This document shows positions 7,992 through 16,336 of a stretch of DNA of 40,374 nucleotides, one piece after another. Within the stretch, counting starts at the first letter, position 1; every line of letters starts with the position of its first letter. The notes beneath the pieces are model-generated. The model was not told the DNA's origin. It saw only the letters and a list, made by a program, of their open reading frames with translations, and made no database searches. Origin of the DNA: Jiangella anatolica (GTDB lineage: Bacteria; Actinomycetota; Actinomycetes; Jiangellales; Jiangellaceae); contig NZ_POTW01000059.1 of NCBI RefSeq assembly GCF_003236295.1, forward strand, positions 1 through 40,374, read 5' to 3'. A program made the position numbers and the translations under genes.

Positions 7992-8216
7992 ATGGGCATC
8001 CTGCAGGCGGTGGCCTTCGCCGCGGCGGAGTCGGAGAGCGACGACTCCGGGATCGGCCCCGGTCTGTACGGCTTCCTGGTGCTGATCTTCCTGATCGTCG
8101 CGCTGGTCGTGCTGTACCGGAGCATGCGCAAGCAGATCCGCAAGGTCGACTTCGACCCCGACGGCGTCAGCGACGACGAGCGGATGCGCGGCCACCGGGA
8201 GCCGCCGGACCGATGA
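7992..8216 (+). CDS. Small conserved membrane protein downstream of mca
   Basis: The 74-residue protein has a short hydrophobic N-terminus, an acidic stretch (ESESDDSG), one membrane helix at about residues 26-46 (YGFLVLIFLIVALVVLY) and a basic-then-acidic C-terminal tail (RKQIRKVDFDPDGVSDDERM). A small membrane protein in this position after mca is recurrent in actinobacteria (M. tuberculosis Rv1083 is the counterpart I recall). Function is unknown. Its stop overlaps the start of the AraC-type gene by ATGA. Confidence 0.78.
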   Translation: MGILQAVAFAAAESESDDSGIGPGLYGFLVLIFLIVALVVLYRSMRKQIRKVDFDPDGVSDDERMRGHREPPDR

Positions 8217-8671
8217 CGCGCCGGCCGCCGGGATCGGCCGCGGTCGAGACGCTGGTGGCGGTGCGCCGGGCCCGCGACTTCATCGACCGGTGCTACGCCG
8301 AGCCGCTGGACCTGGCCGACATCGCCGACGCCGCCGGCTACTCCCGGTACCACCTGGTCCGCGCGTTCAAGTCCGCCTACGGCGAGACGCCGGGCCGCTA
8401 CCTGCAGCGTCGCCGGGTCGAGCGGGCGCAGGAGCTGCTGCGCGTCGCGGACCTCAACGTCACCGAGATCTGCCACCTGGTCGGCTTCACCAGCCTGGGC
8501 TCGTTCAGTCGGCTCTTCTCCGAGCTGGTGGGTGTGTCGCCGTCGCGGTTCCAGCGCGACGCGCTCGCGTCCGGGCCGCGGCTGATCCCCGGCTGCTACG
8601 TGCTCATGTGGGGCCGGCCGCGGCCCAAGACCGCAATCCTGGAGAAGCCCGCGCCCGCGCCCGCCTCCTAA
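8213..8671 (+). CDS. AraC-family transcriptional regulator (HTH-only type)
   Basis: The 152-residue protein is essentially one AraC DNA-binding domain at residues about 12-115. The first helix-turn-helix is LDLADIADAAGYSRYHLVRAF and the second is NVTEICHLVGFTSLGSFSRLF, followed by GVSPSRFQR. The last 30 residues (CYVLMWGRP) resemble the tail of AraC proteins that are paired with VOC genes. The start overlaps the upstream stop (ATGA). A VOC-family gene follows 34 bases later, and this AraC/VOC pairing is common in actinobacteria. The regulator probably controls that operon; the inducer is unknown. Confidence 0.88.
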   Translation: MTRRPPGSAAVETLVAVRRARDFIDRCYAEPLDLADIADAAGYSRYHLVRAFKSAYGETPGRYLQRRRVERAQELLRVADLNVTEICHLVGFTSLGSFSRLFSELVGVSPSRFQRDALASGPRLIPGCYVLMWGRPRPKTAILEKPAPAPAS

Positions 8672-8705
8672 CGTCGAGAGCACCGACAGAAGGAAGGAAC
8701 CGACC

Positions 8706-9164
8706 ATGATCACCAAGCTGGGTGTCGCGACCGCGTACGTGAGCGACTACGACCAGGCCCTGGACTTCTTCATCGGCAAGCTCGGCTTCGAGCTGCGCAC
8801 CGACGTGACGATGGAGAACGGCTTCCGCTGGCTGACGGTGGGTCCGCCGGCCAGCCCGGAGTTCCAGCTGAACCTCACCGTGCCCGGGCCGCCGATGCAC
8901 GACGAGCAGACCGCGGCCGCGCTGCGCGAGTTGATGGCGAAGGGCGCGTTGAGCGCCGGCGCGTGGAACACCGACGACTGCCGGGCCACCTACGAGCAGT
9001 ACAAGGCTCGCGGCGTCGAGTTCATTCAGGAACCGGCCGATCGCCCGTACGGCGTCGAGGCGGTGTTCCGCGACGATTTCGGCAACTGGTACAGCCTCAA
9101 CGAGCTCAATGACAAGGCGCTGGACCAGCAGGCGATGGCGGAGGCGTTCGAGCCCGGCCGCTGA
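8706..9164 (+). CDS. VOC-family (glyoxalase/dioxygenase-fold) protein
   Basis: The 152-residue protein has two beta-alpha-beta-beta-beta modules of the vicinal-oxygen-chelate fold. The first is KLGVATAYVSDYDQALDFFIGKLGFEL. The second runs from about residue 80 and ends in VEAVFRDDFGNWYSLNEL, the usual C-terminal strand with a glutamate at the metal position. AAGGAAGG precedes ATG 8706 at good distance. It is likely co-transcribed with the AraC gene. Substrate is unknown: such proteins include glyoxalases, bleomycin-type binders and fosfomycin-type transferases. The catalytic class cannot be read from sequence. Confidence 0.85.
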   Translation: MITKLGVATAYVSDYDQALDFFIGKLGFELRTDVTMENGFRWLTVGPPASPEFQLNLTVPGPPMHDEQTAAALRELMAKGALSAGAWNTDDCRATYEQYKARGVEFIQEPADRPYGVEAVFRDDFGNWYSLNELNDKALDQQAMAEAFEPGR

Positions 9165-9183
9165 TCCTTCGTGGTAGCACCCC

Positions 9184-9243
9184 TTGACCCACTCGTCACC
9201 GCACGGTTTATTCCTGGGTGGGCCCGCGTCGGGGGACGCGGGC
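9184..9243 (+). promoter_or_regulatory. Promoter and leader hairpin of the ScyD-like gene
   Basis: TTGACC (9184-9189), a 17-base spacer and TTTATT (9207-9212) form a convincing promoter. Just downstream, in the transcript leader, 9222-9230 pairs perfectly with 9235-9243 around a GGGG loop (9-bp stem). The ribosome-binding site GGGGGA (9255-9260) follows after 11 bases. Confidence 0.55.
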
Positions 9244-9265
9244 AACGGGGAACTGGGGGATTCTC

Positions 9266-10369
9266 ATGGTGCGTTCGTCGCGTGCACGTGCAGCAGCGGT
9301 CCTGGCCACGGGGGCACTGGCCGTCTCGGCGCTCGCCGCGGCGCCCACCGCCGCGTCCGGGCCGCCGGGTCCGTCCGGGCCGGTGCCGGTCGCGCAGTTC
9401 GACGGTCCGCGCGGCGTGGACGTCGACCGGGCCGGCCGCATCGTCGTCGGCGCGTCCGACGGCTCGATCAGCGTCGTCACCGACCGCGGCCCGCATCCGA
9501 GGGTCCGGGTCATCGGCTCGGTGCCGCCCGGGTTCGCGCCGGCGGTGGCCGCCGGCCGGCCGGGCACGGTGTATGCGCTGACCGGCGGCGGCGCGCCGGG
9601 CACCGGTGCGGCGACGCTCTACGTGCTGCGCAACGGAAAGCCCGCGAAGCCGGTCGCCGACATCGCCGCCTACCAGCAGGGCGATCACGACCCGTACAAC
9701 CAGGAGGGCGACCCGGCCGAGTCGAACCCGTACGGCGTCGCCGCGCTGAAGGACGGCAGCGTCCTGGTGGCCGACGCCGCCGGCAACGACCTGATCCGGG
9801 TGTACCCGGACGGCGACATCGTCACGGTCGCACGGTTGAAGCCGCGCACCGTCGAGGTGCCCGAGGGGCTGCCGCCGGAGTTCAACGGGGAGCCGTTGCC
9901 GCCGGCCGGCACGCCGATCACGGCGGAGGCCGTGGCGACCTCGGTGACGGTCGGCTCGGACGGCTACTGGTACGTCGGCGAGCTGCGCGGCTTCCCGGCG
10001 ACGCCCGGCACGTCGCAGATCTGGCGGATCAAGCCCGGCAGCCAGGACGCCGTCTGCGACCCGGAGCAGCCGAACCAGGGCGACTGCCGGCGCTTCGCCG
10101 ACGGCCTGACCTCGATCGTCGACCTCGGTGCGGGCGGCAACGGCAGCGTCTACGCCGTCGAGCTGGTGAAGCAGAGCTGGCTGCAGTGGGAGCTGGGCCT
10201 GGCCGACCCGCCGGTGGGCAGCCTGTTCCGGGTGCGGCCGGGCGGGGCACGCACGGAGGTGGCGCCCGGTCAGCTGATCCTGCCCGGCGGTGTCGCCGCG
10301 GGCCGGAACGGCCGGCTTTATGTGACCGGGCCGATATTCGGGCCGGGTGCGCTCTCGCGGATCGCATGA
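9266..10369 (+). CDS. Secreted ScyD/ScyE-family beta-propeller protein
   Basis: The 367-residue protein begins with a Sec signal peptide (VRSSRARAAAVLATGALAVS; cleavage probably after APTAASG or ALAAAPTA, residues about 25-32). The mature part consists of propeller-like repeats (VPVAQFDGPRGVDVDRAGR; NPYGVAALKDGSVLVADAAG; GLTSIVDLGAGGNGSVYAVEL; LPGGVAAGRNGRLYVTG) typical of the ScyD/ScyE family. ATG 9266 has GGGGGA five bases upstream; an earlier in-frame start at 9218 would spoil the signal peptide. Family members are secreted in many actinomycetes with no assigned role; the name comes from cyanobacterial scytonemin clusters and does not imply that pathway here. Confidence 0.85.
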   Translation: MVRSSRARAAAVLATGALAVSALAAAPTAASGPPGPSGPVPVAQFDGPRGVDVDRAGRIVVGASDGSISVVTDRGPHPRVRVIGSVPPGFAPAVAAGRPGTVYALTGGGAPGTGAATLYVLRNGKPAKPVADIAAYQQGDHDPYNQEGDPAESNPYGVAALKDGSVLVADAAGNDLIRVYPDGDIVTVARLKPRTVEVPEGLPPEFNGEPLPPAGTPITAEAVATSVTVGSDGYWYVGELRGFPATPGTSQIWRIKPGSQDAVCDPEQPNQGDCRRFADGLTSIVDLGAGGNGSVYAVELVKQSWLQWELGLADPPVGSLFRVRPGGARTEVAPGQLILPGGVAAGRNGRLYVTGPIFGPGALSRIA

Positions 10370-10688
10370 CGATTGTGTGAATTTCCGTCACGCTTACCGT
10401 CACATACATCCGCGCCAAACAATATTTCCGTTCGCGTTGACAGCCCTACGGGTGCAGGTGCATGCTCTGCTGCGTTAGCCGAGTTCACCATCCTGCTACG
10501 TGATCTCGGCGGGTCTACTTCCATAGCGCGGAGAAGAGATTTTCCAAGGCCGGGGGGCACTCGCCCTTCGGTGTCGGACTCGTGGCATTTGTCGCGCGGT
10601 TCGGCGCCGAAGGGCGATTGACCTTTTCCCGTAGTCCCCGGACACTCAGAGCGCCGGGCATTGTCATTTACCTTGGGGGCGGACATCG
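10370..10688 (+). promoter_or_regulatory. 319-base gap: leader and promoter region of the LPxTG protein, with a long hairpin
   Basis: This gap has visibly lower GC than its neighbours and no plausible gene. TTGACA at 10437-10442 is a perfect -35, but only a poor -10 (CATGCT, 10461-10466, 18-base spacer) follows. Within the presumed leader, 10561-10571 pairs perfectly with 10607-10617. As RNA the stem extends inward through 10577/10601 with three G-U pairs, to about 17 bp with a 23-base loop. The Shine-Dalgarno GGGGG (10675-10679) lies 58 bases beyond. I do not recognise a known riboswitch class. Confidence 0.5.
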
Positions 10689-13600
10689 ATGTCCGGTATG
10701 CGACGACCTTTCCTGCGTAGTGCCGCGGTGCTGATGCTGGTCGCCGGTTCGATGACGGCGGCGGGCACGGGCGCACTGGCGAACGAGAGCGGCAACGAGC
10801 TCGTCGGTGGCTTCGAGATCGACGGCAACTTCTACGAGGGCTTCGACAACACCACGACGGCCACCGGCCCGGACGGCGACCCGATCGACTGGGGCAGCGA
10901 CGACATCTACCCCGCCGACGTCGACGTCGTCGAGGACATCATCGGTGGCGAGGACCCGTCGATCTACGACCAGGGCAGCAAGGAGAACGACCCCGACTCG
11001 TGGGACGACGCGTCGTCCGCCGGTGCTCCGAGCAAGGGCGACCTGGGGAACGTGTACGTCCATGACCGCACGTTCGAGGGCGACCAGTACGTGTTCGTCG
11101 GGTTCGAGCGCTCCACCGACCGCGGCACGACAGCCTGGGCGCTGGAGCTGAACCAGCTGCCCAACGTGCTCAACGCCAACGGGACGCCGGTGCCCGACCG
11201 CACCGATGGCGACCTGCGCATCACGCTGGTCAACCACGGCGACGGCACCTTCGAGGTGCGCGACGTCGAGCGGTGGGCCGACGGCGCCTGGGAGTCCACC
11301 GGCACCGAGGACGACGTGGTCGCGGCGGTCAACGACTCCACGATCAACCTGCCCGGCGGCCGGACACGCGCGGCCGAGCAGTTCGTCGAGTTCGGCTTCA
11401 ACCTCTCCGACCTGCTCGACGACGAGGACTGCACGTTCACCGGCTTCGAGACGCTCAACCTGCGCTCGCGTGCGGCCATCTCGGAGAGCTCCGAGCTGAA
11501 GGACTACGCCACCGGCGCGATCGACATCCCGGCGCGCTGCGGCGAGATCACCATCGAGAAGCGCGACCCCGACGGTGAGCTGCTCGGTGGCGCCACGTTC
11601 ACGATCGAGCCGAACCCGATCCCCGGCGCGGCCGACCCGGCCAGCCTCACGATCACCGACAACGACGCGAACGACGCCGACCCGGCCGACGGCGTCATCA
11701 CCATCGACCCGGCCGAGCCCGGCGACTACACGATCACAGAGGCCACGCCGCCGCCGGGCTACATCCAGGACGGCGAGCCGCAGGACGTCACGCTGGAGGA
11801 CTTCGGCAGCGTCACGGTCACGTTCGTCAATGGCCTGGGCTCGCTCGCGTGGAGCAAGCTCGACGCCGAGTCCGGCGACGCGGTCTGCTGCGCGACGTTC
11901 ACCGTCGAGGGCACCGCCGGCGCCGCCGTGGGCGTGTCGCTCACCGTCGTCGACAACCGCGAGAACGACGCGGACCCGGCCGACGGCGCGATCCTGGTCG
12001 AGGGGCTGCTGACCGGCACGTACACCGTCACCGAGACGGTGCCGCCGACCGGCTACGACCTGCCCGCCGACCCGGTCCGCGACGGCCTCGTCATCGACTC
12101 CGACACCCCGGACCTCGTCATCGAGGACGCGTTCGAGGACCCGCGCCTGCTCTCGGAGCTGACCGTGCTCAAGCTCGACGCCGACACGCAGGAGCCGCTG
12201 GCCGGGGCCACGTTCGAGCTGTACCTCGACGACGGCGACGGCGACCAGGAGGCTCCCGACGGCGACACGCTGATCGGCGACTGCACCACCGGCGACGACG
12301 GCACCTGCACGATCGGCGACCTCGGCTGGGGCACGTACTACTGGTACGAGGCGGCCGCGCCGACCGGCTACGAGCTGCCCGCCGACCGGTTCAGCGGCAT
12401 GACCACGATCGACCGCGACAACGCCGGCAGCGAGCTGCCCGTGTCGACACTGACCGACCGGCAGGTGCGGTCGTCCATCGCGATCGTCAAGACCGACGCG
12501 ACCACCGAGGACGCGCTGGCCGGCGCCACCTTCGTGGTCCGCCGCGACGACGGCGACGGCGTCTTCGAGGACAGCGACCCGATCGTGGACCCGCCGGGCG
12601 AGGTCGTCACCGACGCGACCGGCACGGTCACCGTCGGCGGCCTGCTCTTCGGTGACTACTGGGTCGAGGAGACCGGCGCGCCGACCGGCTACGAGCTGCC
12701 CGACCCGGCGTTCCAGGGACCGTTCACGATCGGCCCGGACAACGCCGGCGACACCGTCACCGTGACGTTCGAGGACCCGCAGCTGCTCACCGACCTGTCG
12801 GTGCTCAAGCTCGACGGCGGGTCCGACACCGCCGCGCCGCTGGCCGGCGCCACGTTCGAGCTCTACCTGGACGATCCCGCCGACGGCGTCATGGACGCGC
12901 CGGACGGCGACACCCTCGTCGGCGACTGCACCACCGGCGCCGACGGCACCTGCACGGTCACCGGGCTCGGCTTCGGCTCGTACTACTGGCTCGAGACCGC
13001 GGCGCCGCCCGGATACGACCTGCCCGACGACCCGTACAGCGCGTTCGTCAACGTCACCGCCGAGAACGCCGGCACCGAGCTGGAGCCGCTGACGTTCTTC
13101 AACCCGCGCAAGCCGGGTGAGCTCGCGGTGCTCAAGCTCGATGACAGCGACGACGCTCCGCTGGCCGGCGCGCAGTTCGAGCTGCATGAGGACGACGCCG
13201 ACGGCCCGATCGTGGGCTCCTGCACGACCGGCGACGACGGCACCTGCTCCGTCGGCGACCTCGACTTCGGCACCTACGTCTGGGTCGAGATCGCCGCGCC
13301 GCAGGGCTACGACCTGCCGGCCGACCCCGTCAGCGACCCGATCGTCGTCAACGAGTCCACCGTGGGCCAGGAGCCGACGCCGTTCGAGTTCCGCGACCCG
13401 CGGCTGCTGTCGGAGCTGTCGGTGCTGAAGGTCGACGCGTTCGACGGGACGCCGCTGGCCGGCGCCGAGTTCGAGCTGCACGAGGACGACGCGTCCGGCG
13501 ATGTGGTCGGATCCTGCACCACGGGCGACGACGGCACCTGCTCCGTCGGCGACCTCGACTTCGGCACCTACGTCTGGGTCGAGATCACGGCGCCGCAGGG

Positions 13601-14192
13601 CTACGACCTGCCGGCCGACCCCGTCAGCGACCCGATCGTCATCGACGCCTCCAACGCCGGCGGCGACATCACGCAGGTCGTCATGCACGACCCGCGGCTG
13701 CTGTCGGAGCTGAGCGTGCACAAGGTCGCCGAGGACACCGGCGAGTCGCTGCCCGGCGCCGTCTTCGACCTGGTGCTCGCCGACGGCGACATCGTGGTCG
13801 GGACCTGCACCACCGGCGACGACGGCACGTGCACCATCGAGAACCTCGACTTCGGCGACTACTACTGGGTCGAGATCGCCGCGCCCGAGGGGTACCTGCT
13901 GCCCGACGACGTGACCAGCGACATCGTGTCGATCACGGCCGAGAACGCCGGCACCGTGATCGCCGCGGTGACGTTCGTCGACCCGCCGGTCGAGGAGCCG
14001 CCGACTCCGACTCCGACGCCCACACCGACGACCCCGGCGCCCAGCCCGACCCCGTCGCCGTCGCCTCCCCCGGACGAGCCGGACCTGCCCGACACCGGCG
14101 TCGGCGGCCCGGTGGGCCTGGCCGTGCTGGTCGCGACCGTCGGTCTCGCCGTCGGCGCCGCGCTGCGGTGGCGGTACCGCCGCGGCTTCTGA
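10689..14192 (+). CDS. Large LPxTG-anchored surface protein with eight SpaA/Cna-B-like modules
   Basis: The 1167-residue protein has a signal peptide (about 1-31, ending GTGALA), an N-terminal beta-rich domain (about 33-284, two cysteines near its end), and eight prealbumin-like modules beginning at residues 285, 384, 489, 595, 701, 810, 908 and 1006. A Pro/Thr/Ser stalk follows (about 1103-1130), then the sortase signal LPDTG at 1133-1137, a membrane helix and the tail RWRYRRGF. Each module keeps a strand-A lysine (IEKRD, VLKLD and similar) and the glutamate in the YxWxE..AP.GY motif, the residues that form intramolecular isopeptide bonds in pilin-type modules. Five modules carry a CTTGDDGTC-type loop. 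The protein should be wall-anchored. No sortase or pilin partner is encoded in the window. Confidence 0.93.
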   Translation: MSGMRRPFLRSAAVLMLVAGSMTAAGTGALANESGNELVGGFEIDGNFYEGFDNTTTATGPDGDPIDWGSDDIYPADVDVVEDIIGGEDPSIYDQGSKENDPDSWDDASSAGAPSKGDLGNVYVHDRTFEGDQYVFVGFERSTDRGTTAWALELNQLPNVLNANGTPVPDRTDGDLRITLVNHGDGTFEVRDVERWADGAWESTGTEDDVVAAVNDSTINLPGGRTRAAEQFVEFGFNLSDLLDDEDCTFTGFETLNLRSRAAISESSELKDYATGAIDIPARCGEITIEKRDPDGELLGGATFTIEPNPIPGAADPASLTITDNDANDADPADGVITIDPAEPGDYTITEATPPPGYIQDGEPQDVTLEDFGSVTVTFVNGLGSLAWSKLDAESGDAVCCATFTVEGTAGAAVGVSLTVVDNRENDADPADGAILVEGLLTGTYTVTETVPPTGYDLPADPVRDGLVIDSDTPDLVIEDAFEDPRLLSELTVLKLDADTQEPLAGATFELYLDDGDGDQEAPDGDTLIGDCTTGDDGTCTIGDLGWGTYYWYEAAAPTGYELPADRFSGMTTIDRDNAGSELPVSTLTDRQVRSSIAIVKTDATTEDALAGATFVVRRDDGDGVFEDSDPIVDPPGEVVTDATGTVTVGGLLFGDYWVEETGAPTGYELPDPAFQGPFTIGPDNAGDTVTVTFEDPQLLTDLSVLKLDGGSDTAAPLAGATFELYLDDPADGVMDAPDGDTLVGDCTTGADGTCTVTGLGFGSYYWLETAAPPGYDLPDDPYSAFVNVTAENAGTELEPLTFFNPRKPGELAVLKLDDSDDAPLAGAQFELHEDDADGPIVGSCTTGDDGTCSVGDLDFGTYVWVEIAAPQGYDLPADPVSDPIVVNESTVGQEPTPFEFRDPRLLSELSVLKVDAFDGTPLAGAEFELHEDDASGDVVGSCTTGDDGTCSVGDLDFGTYVWVEITAPQGYDLPADPVSDPIVIDASNAGGDITQVVMHDPRLLSELSVHKVAEDTGESLPGAVFDLVLADGDIVVGTCTTGDDGTCTIENLDFGDYYWVEIAAPEGYLLPDDVTSDIVSITAENAGTVIAAVTFVDPPVEEPPTPTPTPTPTTPAPSPTPSPSPPPDEPDLPDTGVGGPVGLAVLVATVGLAVGAALRWRYRRGF
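11541..13990 (+). repeat. Eight tandem SpaA-like modules inside the surface-protein gene
   Basis: Modules start at 11541, 11838, 12153, 12471, 12789, 13116, 13410 and 13704, about 100 codons each. The last full periods are both exactly 294 bases. Segments 13215-13346 and 13509-13640 (modules 6 and 7) differ at only 5 of 132 bases, so this pair was duplicated or converted recently, while earlier modules have diverged strongly. Confidence 0.85.
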
Positions 14193-14197
14193 GCCCG

Positions 14198-14229
14198 TAG
14201 GCCCGGGGGCTGTAGCGCCCCCGGGCCTA
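14198..14229 (+). terminator. Hairpin terminator after the surface-protein gene
   Basis: A perfect 13-bp stem pairs 14198-14210 with 14217-14229 around the loop TGTAGC, six bases after the stop codon. The 3' end of the stem touches AGGG (14229-14232), the only Shine-Dalgarno-like sequence for the next gene at 14240. Confidence 0.7.
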
Positions 14230-14239
14230 GGGTTGATCC

Positions 14240-16291
14240 ATGCCGAACCGCCTGCGCGACGCCCGCAGTCCGTACCTGCTCCAGCACGCGGACAACCCGG
14301 TCGACTGGCAGGAGTGGGGCGACGAGGCGTTCGCCGAAGCGCACCGGCGCGACGTGCCGGTACTGCTGAGCGTCGGCTACGCGGCCTGTCATTGGTGCCA
14401 CGTCATGGCGCACGAGTCGTTCGAGGACGAGGAGATCGCGGCCTACCTCAACGCGCACTTCGTCGCGGTCAAGGTCGACCGCGAGGAGCGGCCCGACGTC
14501 GACGCCGTCTACATGGAGTCGGTGCAGGCGCTCACCGGGCAGGGCGGCTGGCCGATGACGGCGTTCCTCACGCCGGACGGGAAGCCGTTCTACGCGGGCA
14601 CCTACTTCCCGCCGCAGCCGCGGCACGGGCTGCCGTCGTTCGGGCAGCTGCTGCGGGCCGTCGACGAGGCTTGGACGCAGCGACGCGGCGACGTGACCGA
14701 GTCGGCGGACCGGATCGGGGCGGCGCTGCAGGGCGCTTCCGGCATGGGCGCCGGTGCGGGCGCGCCCGGAGCGGACCGGCTGACGGCCGCGGCCGGTCGC
14801 CTGGCCGCGGAGTTCGACCCCGAGGCGGGCGGGTTCGGCGGCGCGCCCAAGTTCCCGCCGTCGATGGTGCTGGAGTTCCTGCTGCGCCACCACGCCCGCA
14901 CCGGCGACGAGCGGGCACTGGAGATGGTCGTGACGACCTGCGACCGGATGGCCCGCGGCGGCCTCTATGACCAGCTCGGCGGCGGGTTCGCGCGGTACAG
15001 CGTCGACGCGGAATGGGTGGTGCCGCACTTCGAGAAGATGCTGTACGACAACGCGCTGCTGCTGCGCGTCTACGCGCACCTGTGGCGGGCGACGGGGTCC
15101 GCGCTCGCCGAGCGGGTGGTGCGCGAGACCGCCGGGTTCCTGCTGCGTGAGCTGCGCACCGCCGAGGGCGGCTTCGCCAGCTCGCTCGACGCCGACTCCG
15201 CGCCGGTCGTGGGCGCCGCGCCGGTCGAGGGAGCGTTCTACGTGTGGACGCCGGCCCAGCTGCGCGAGGTCCTCGGGGCCGACGACGGCCAGTGGGCGGC
15301 GGCGCTCCTCGGCGTCACCGACGACGGCACGTTCGAGCACGGCGCGTCGACGCTGCGGCTGCTCGGCGATCCCGACGCCGCCCGCTGGGAGCGCGTCCGC
15401 CGGCAGCTGTTCGATGCCCGGCTGCCGCGGCCGGCCCCGGGCCGCGACGACAAGGTGGTCGCCGCGTGGAACGGGCTGGCGATCGCGGCGCTGGCCGAGG
15501 CCGGCGCGCTGTTCGACGAGCCGTCCTGGGTGTCGGCCGCCGTCGACTGCGCCGACCTGCTGGTCCGCCTGCATCTGGACGAGCACGGCCGGCTGCGGCG
15601 GGTGTCGCGGGACGGCGTGGTGGGCGCGCCCGCCGGGGTGCTGGAGGACTACGCCGACGTCGCCGAGGGCTTTCTCACGCTGGTCGCGGTCACCGGCGAC
15701 CCGGTCTGGCTGTCGTTCGCCGAGCAGTTGCTCGACGTCGTGCTGGCCCGGTTCGCCGACCCGGCCGGCGGCTTCTTCGACACTGGCTCCGACGTCACCG
15801 ACGTGCGTCTGGCCGGTCTGCGCCGCCCGCAGGACCCGACCGACAACGCCACACCGTCCGGCTGGTCGGCGGCCGCCGGCGCCCTGCTCGGGTTCGCCGC
15901 GTACACCGGGTCCGAGCGGCACCGCTCGGCGGCCGGCGAGGCGCTGAGCATCTACGACGCGCTCGCCGCCCGGGCGCCGCGGTTCGCCGGCTGGGGCCTG
16001 GCGGTCGCCGAGGCGTGGCTGGCCGGCCCGGTCGAGGTCGCCGTGGCCGGCGCCGCGGACGACCCGCGGACGGCGGCGCTGCACGGTGTGGCGCTGCGGT
16101 CCGGCTCGCCCGGCGCCGTCGTCGTCGCCGGCGACCCCGCCGACCCGGCGTCGGCCGCCGTGCCGCTGCTGCGCGACCGCGTGCTGGTGGCCGGAGCGCC
16201 CGCCGCCTACGTCTGCCGCGGCTTCGTCTGCGCCCTCCCGACGACGGACCCCGATCAGTTGGCGGCCCAGCTCGCCGCTCCGCCCGCCTGA
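14240..16291 (+). CDS. DUF255 thioredoxin-domain protein (YyaL/SSP411 family)
   Basis: The 683-residue protein has the N-terminal Thioredox_DsbH/DUF255 domain (about 1-165): [21 protein letters not shown], then the redox-type CHWCH motif at about residues 52-56 and [14 protein letters not shown]. The rest (about 200-683) is the (alpha/alpha)6-barrel-like region with [26 protein letters not shown] and FYVWTPAQL. These are family hallmarks, and length is typical. No signal peptide is seen, so it should be cytoplasmic. Biochemical function is unsettled in the literature. The position after the mca block agrees with M. tuberculosis Rv1084. The intervening ScyD and LPxTG genes are extra. Confidence 0.92.
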   Translation: MPNRLRDARSPYLLQHADNPVDWQEWGDEAFAEAHRRDVPVLLSVGYAACHWCHVMAHESFEDEEIAAYLNAHFVAVKVDREERPDVDAVYMESVQALTGQGGWPMTAFLTPDGKPFYAGTYFPPQPRHGLPSFGQLLRAVDEAWTQRRGDVTESADRIGAALQGASGMGAGAGAPGADRLTAAAGRLAAEFDPEAGGFGGAPKFPPSMVLEFLLRHHARTGDERALEMVVTTCDRMARGGLYDQLGGGFARYSVDAEWVVPHFEKMLYDNALLLRVYAHLWRATGSALAERVVRETAGFLLRELRTAEGGFASSLDADSAPVVGAAPVEGAFYVWTPAQLREVLGADDGQWAAALLGVTDDGTFEHGASTLRLLGDPDAARWERVRRQLFDARLPRPAPGRDDKVVAAWNGLAIAALAEAGALFDEPSWVSAAVDCADLLVRLHLDEHGRLRRVSRDGVVGAPAGVLEDYADVAEGFLTLVAVTGDPVWLSFAEQLLDVVLARFADPAGGFFDTGSDVTDVRLAGLRRPQDPTDNATPSGWSAAAGALLGFAAYTGSERHRSAAGEALSIYDALAARAPRFAGWGLAVAEAWLAGPVEVAVAGAADDPRTAALHGVALRSGSPGAVVVAGDPADPASAAVPLLRDRVLVAGAPAAYVCRGFVCALPTTDPDQLAAQLAAPPA

Positions 16292-16301
16292 ACCGCCACG
16301 C

Positions 16302-16318
16302 GTCCGCTCGGAGCGGAC
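16302..16318. promoter_or_regulatory. 17-bp perfect palindrome downstream of the DUF255 gene
   Basis: GTCCGCTC, one central base, and GAGCGGAC make a perfect 8+1+8 inverted repeat 10 bases after the DUF255 stop. As RNA it is a 7-bp stem with a 3-base loop. It could be a weak terminator or an operator for the next gene, whose start is 40 bases away. Confidence 0.4.
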
Positions 16319-16336
16319 AGGTCTGGGCGTTGCGGC

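Noticed and set aside
9218-10369. ScyD/ScyE name taken as evidence for scytonemin biosynthesis
   Set aside because: No other scytonemin gene is present; the family is common as secreted proteins in non-photosynthetic actinomycetes.
10668-13721. Minus-strand 1017-codon open frame opposite the surface-protein gene
   Set aside because: It is an antisense shadow produced by high GC and the repeated Asp/Gly codons; composition is Val/Arg/Asp-rich without domains, and the plus strand has a complete, recognisable protein.
8213-14192. Reading the ScyD-like and LPxTG genes as a mobile island
   Set aside because: No integrase, transposase, tRNA target or flanking direct repeats were seen, and base composition of the genes matches the surroundings.
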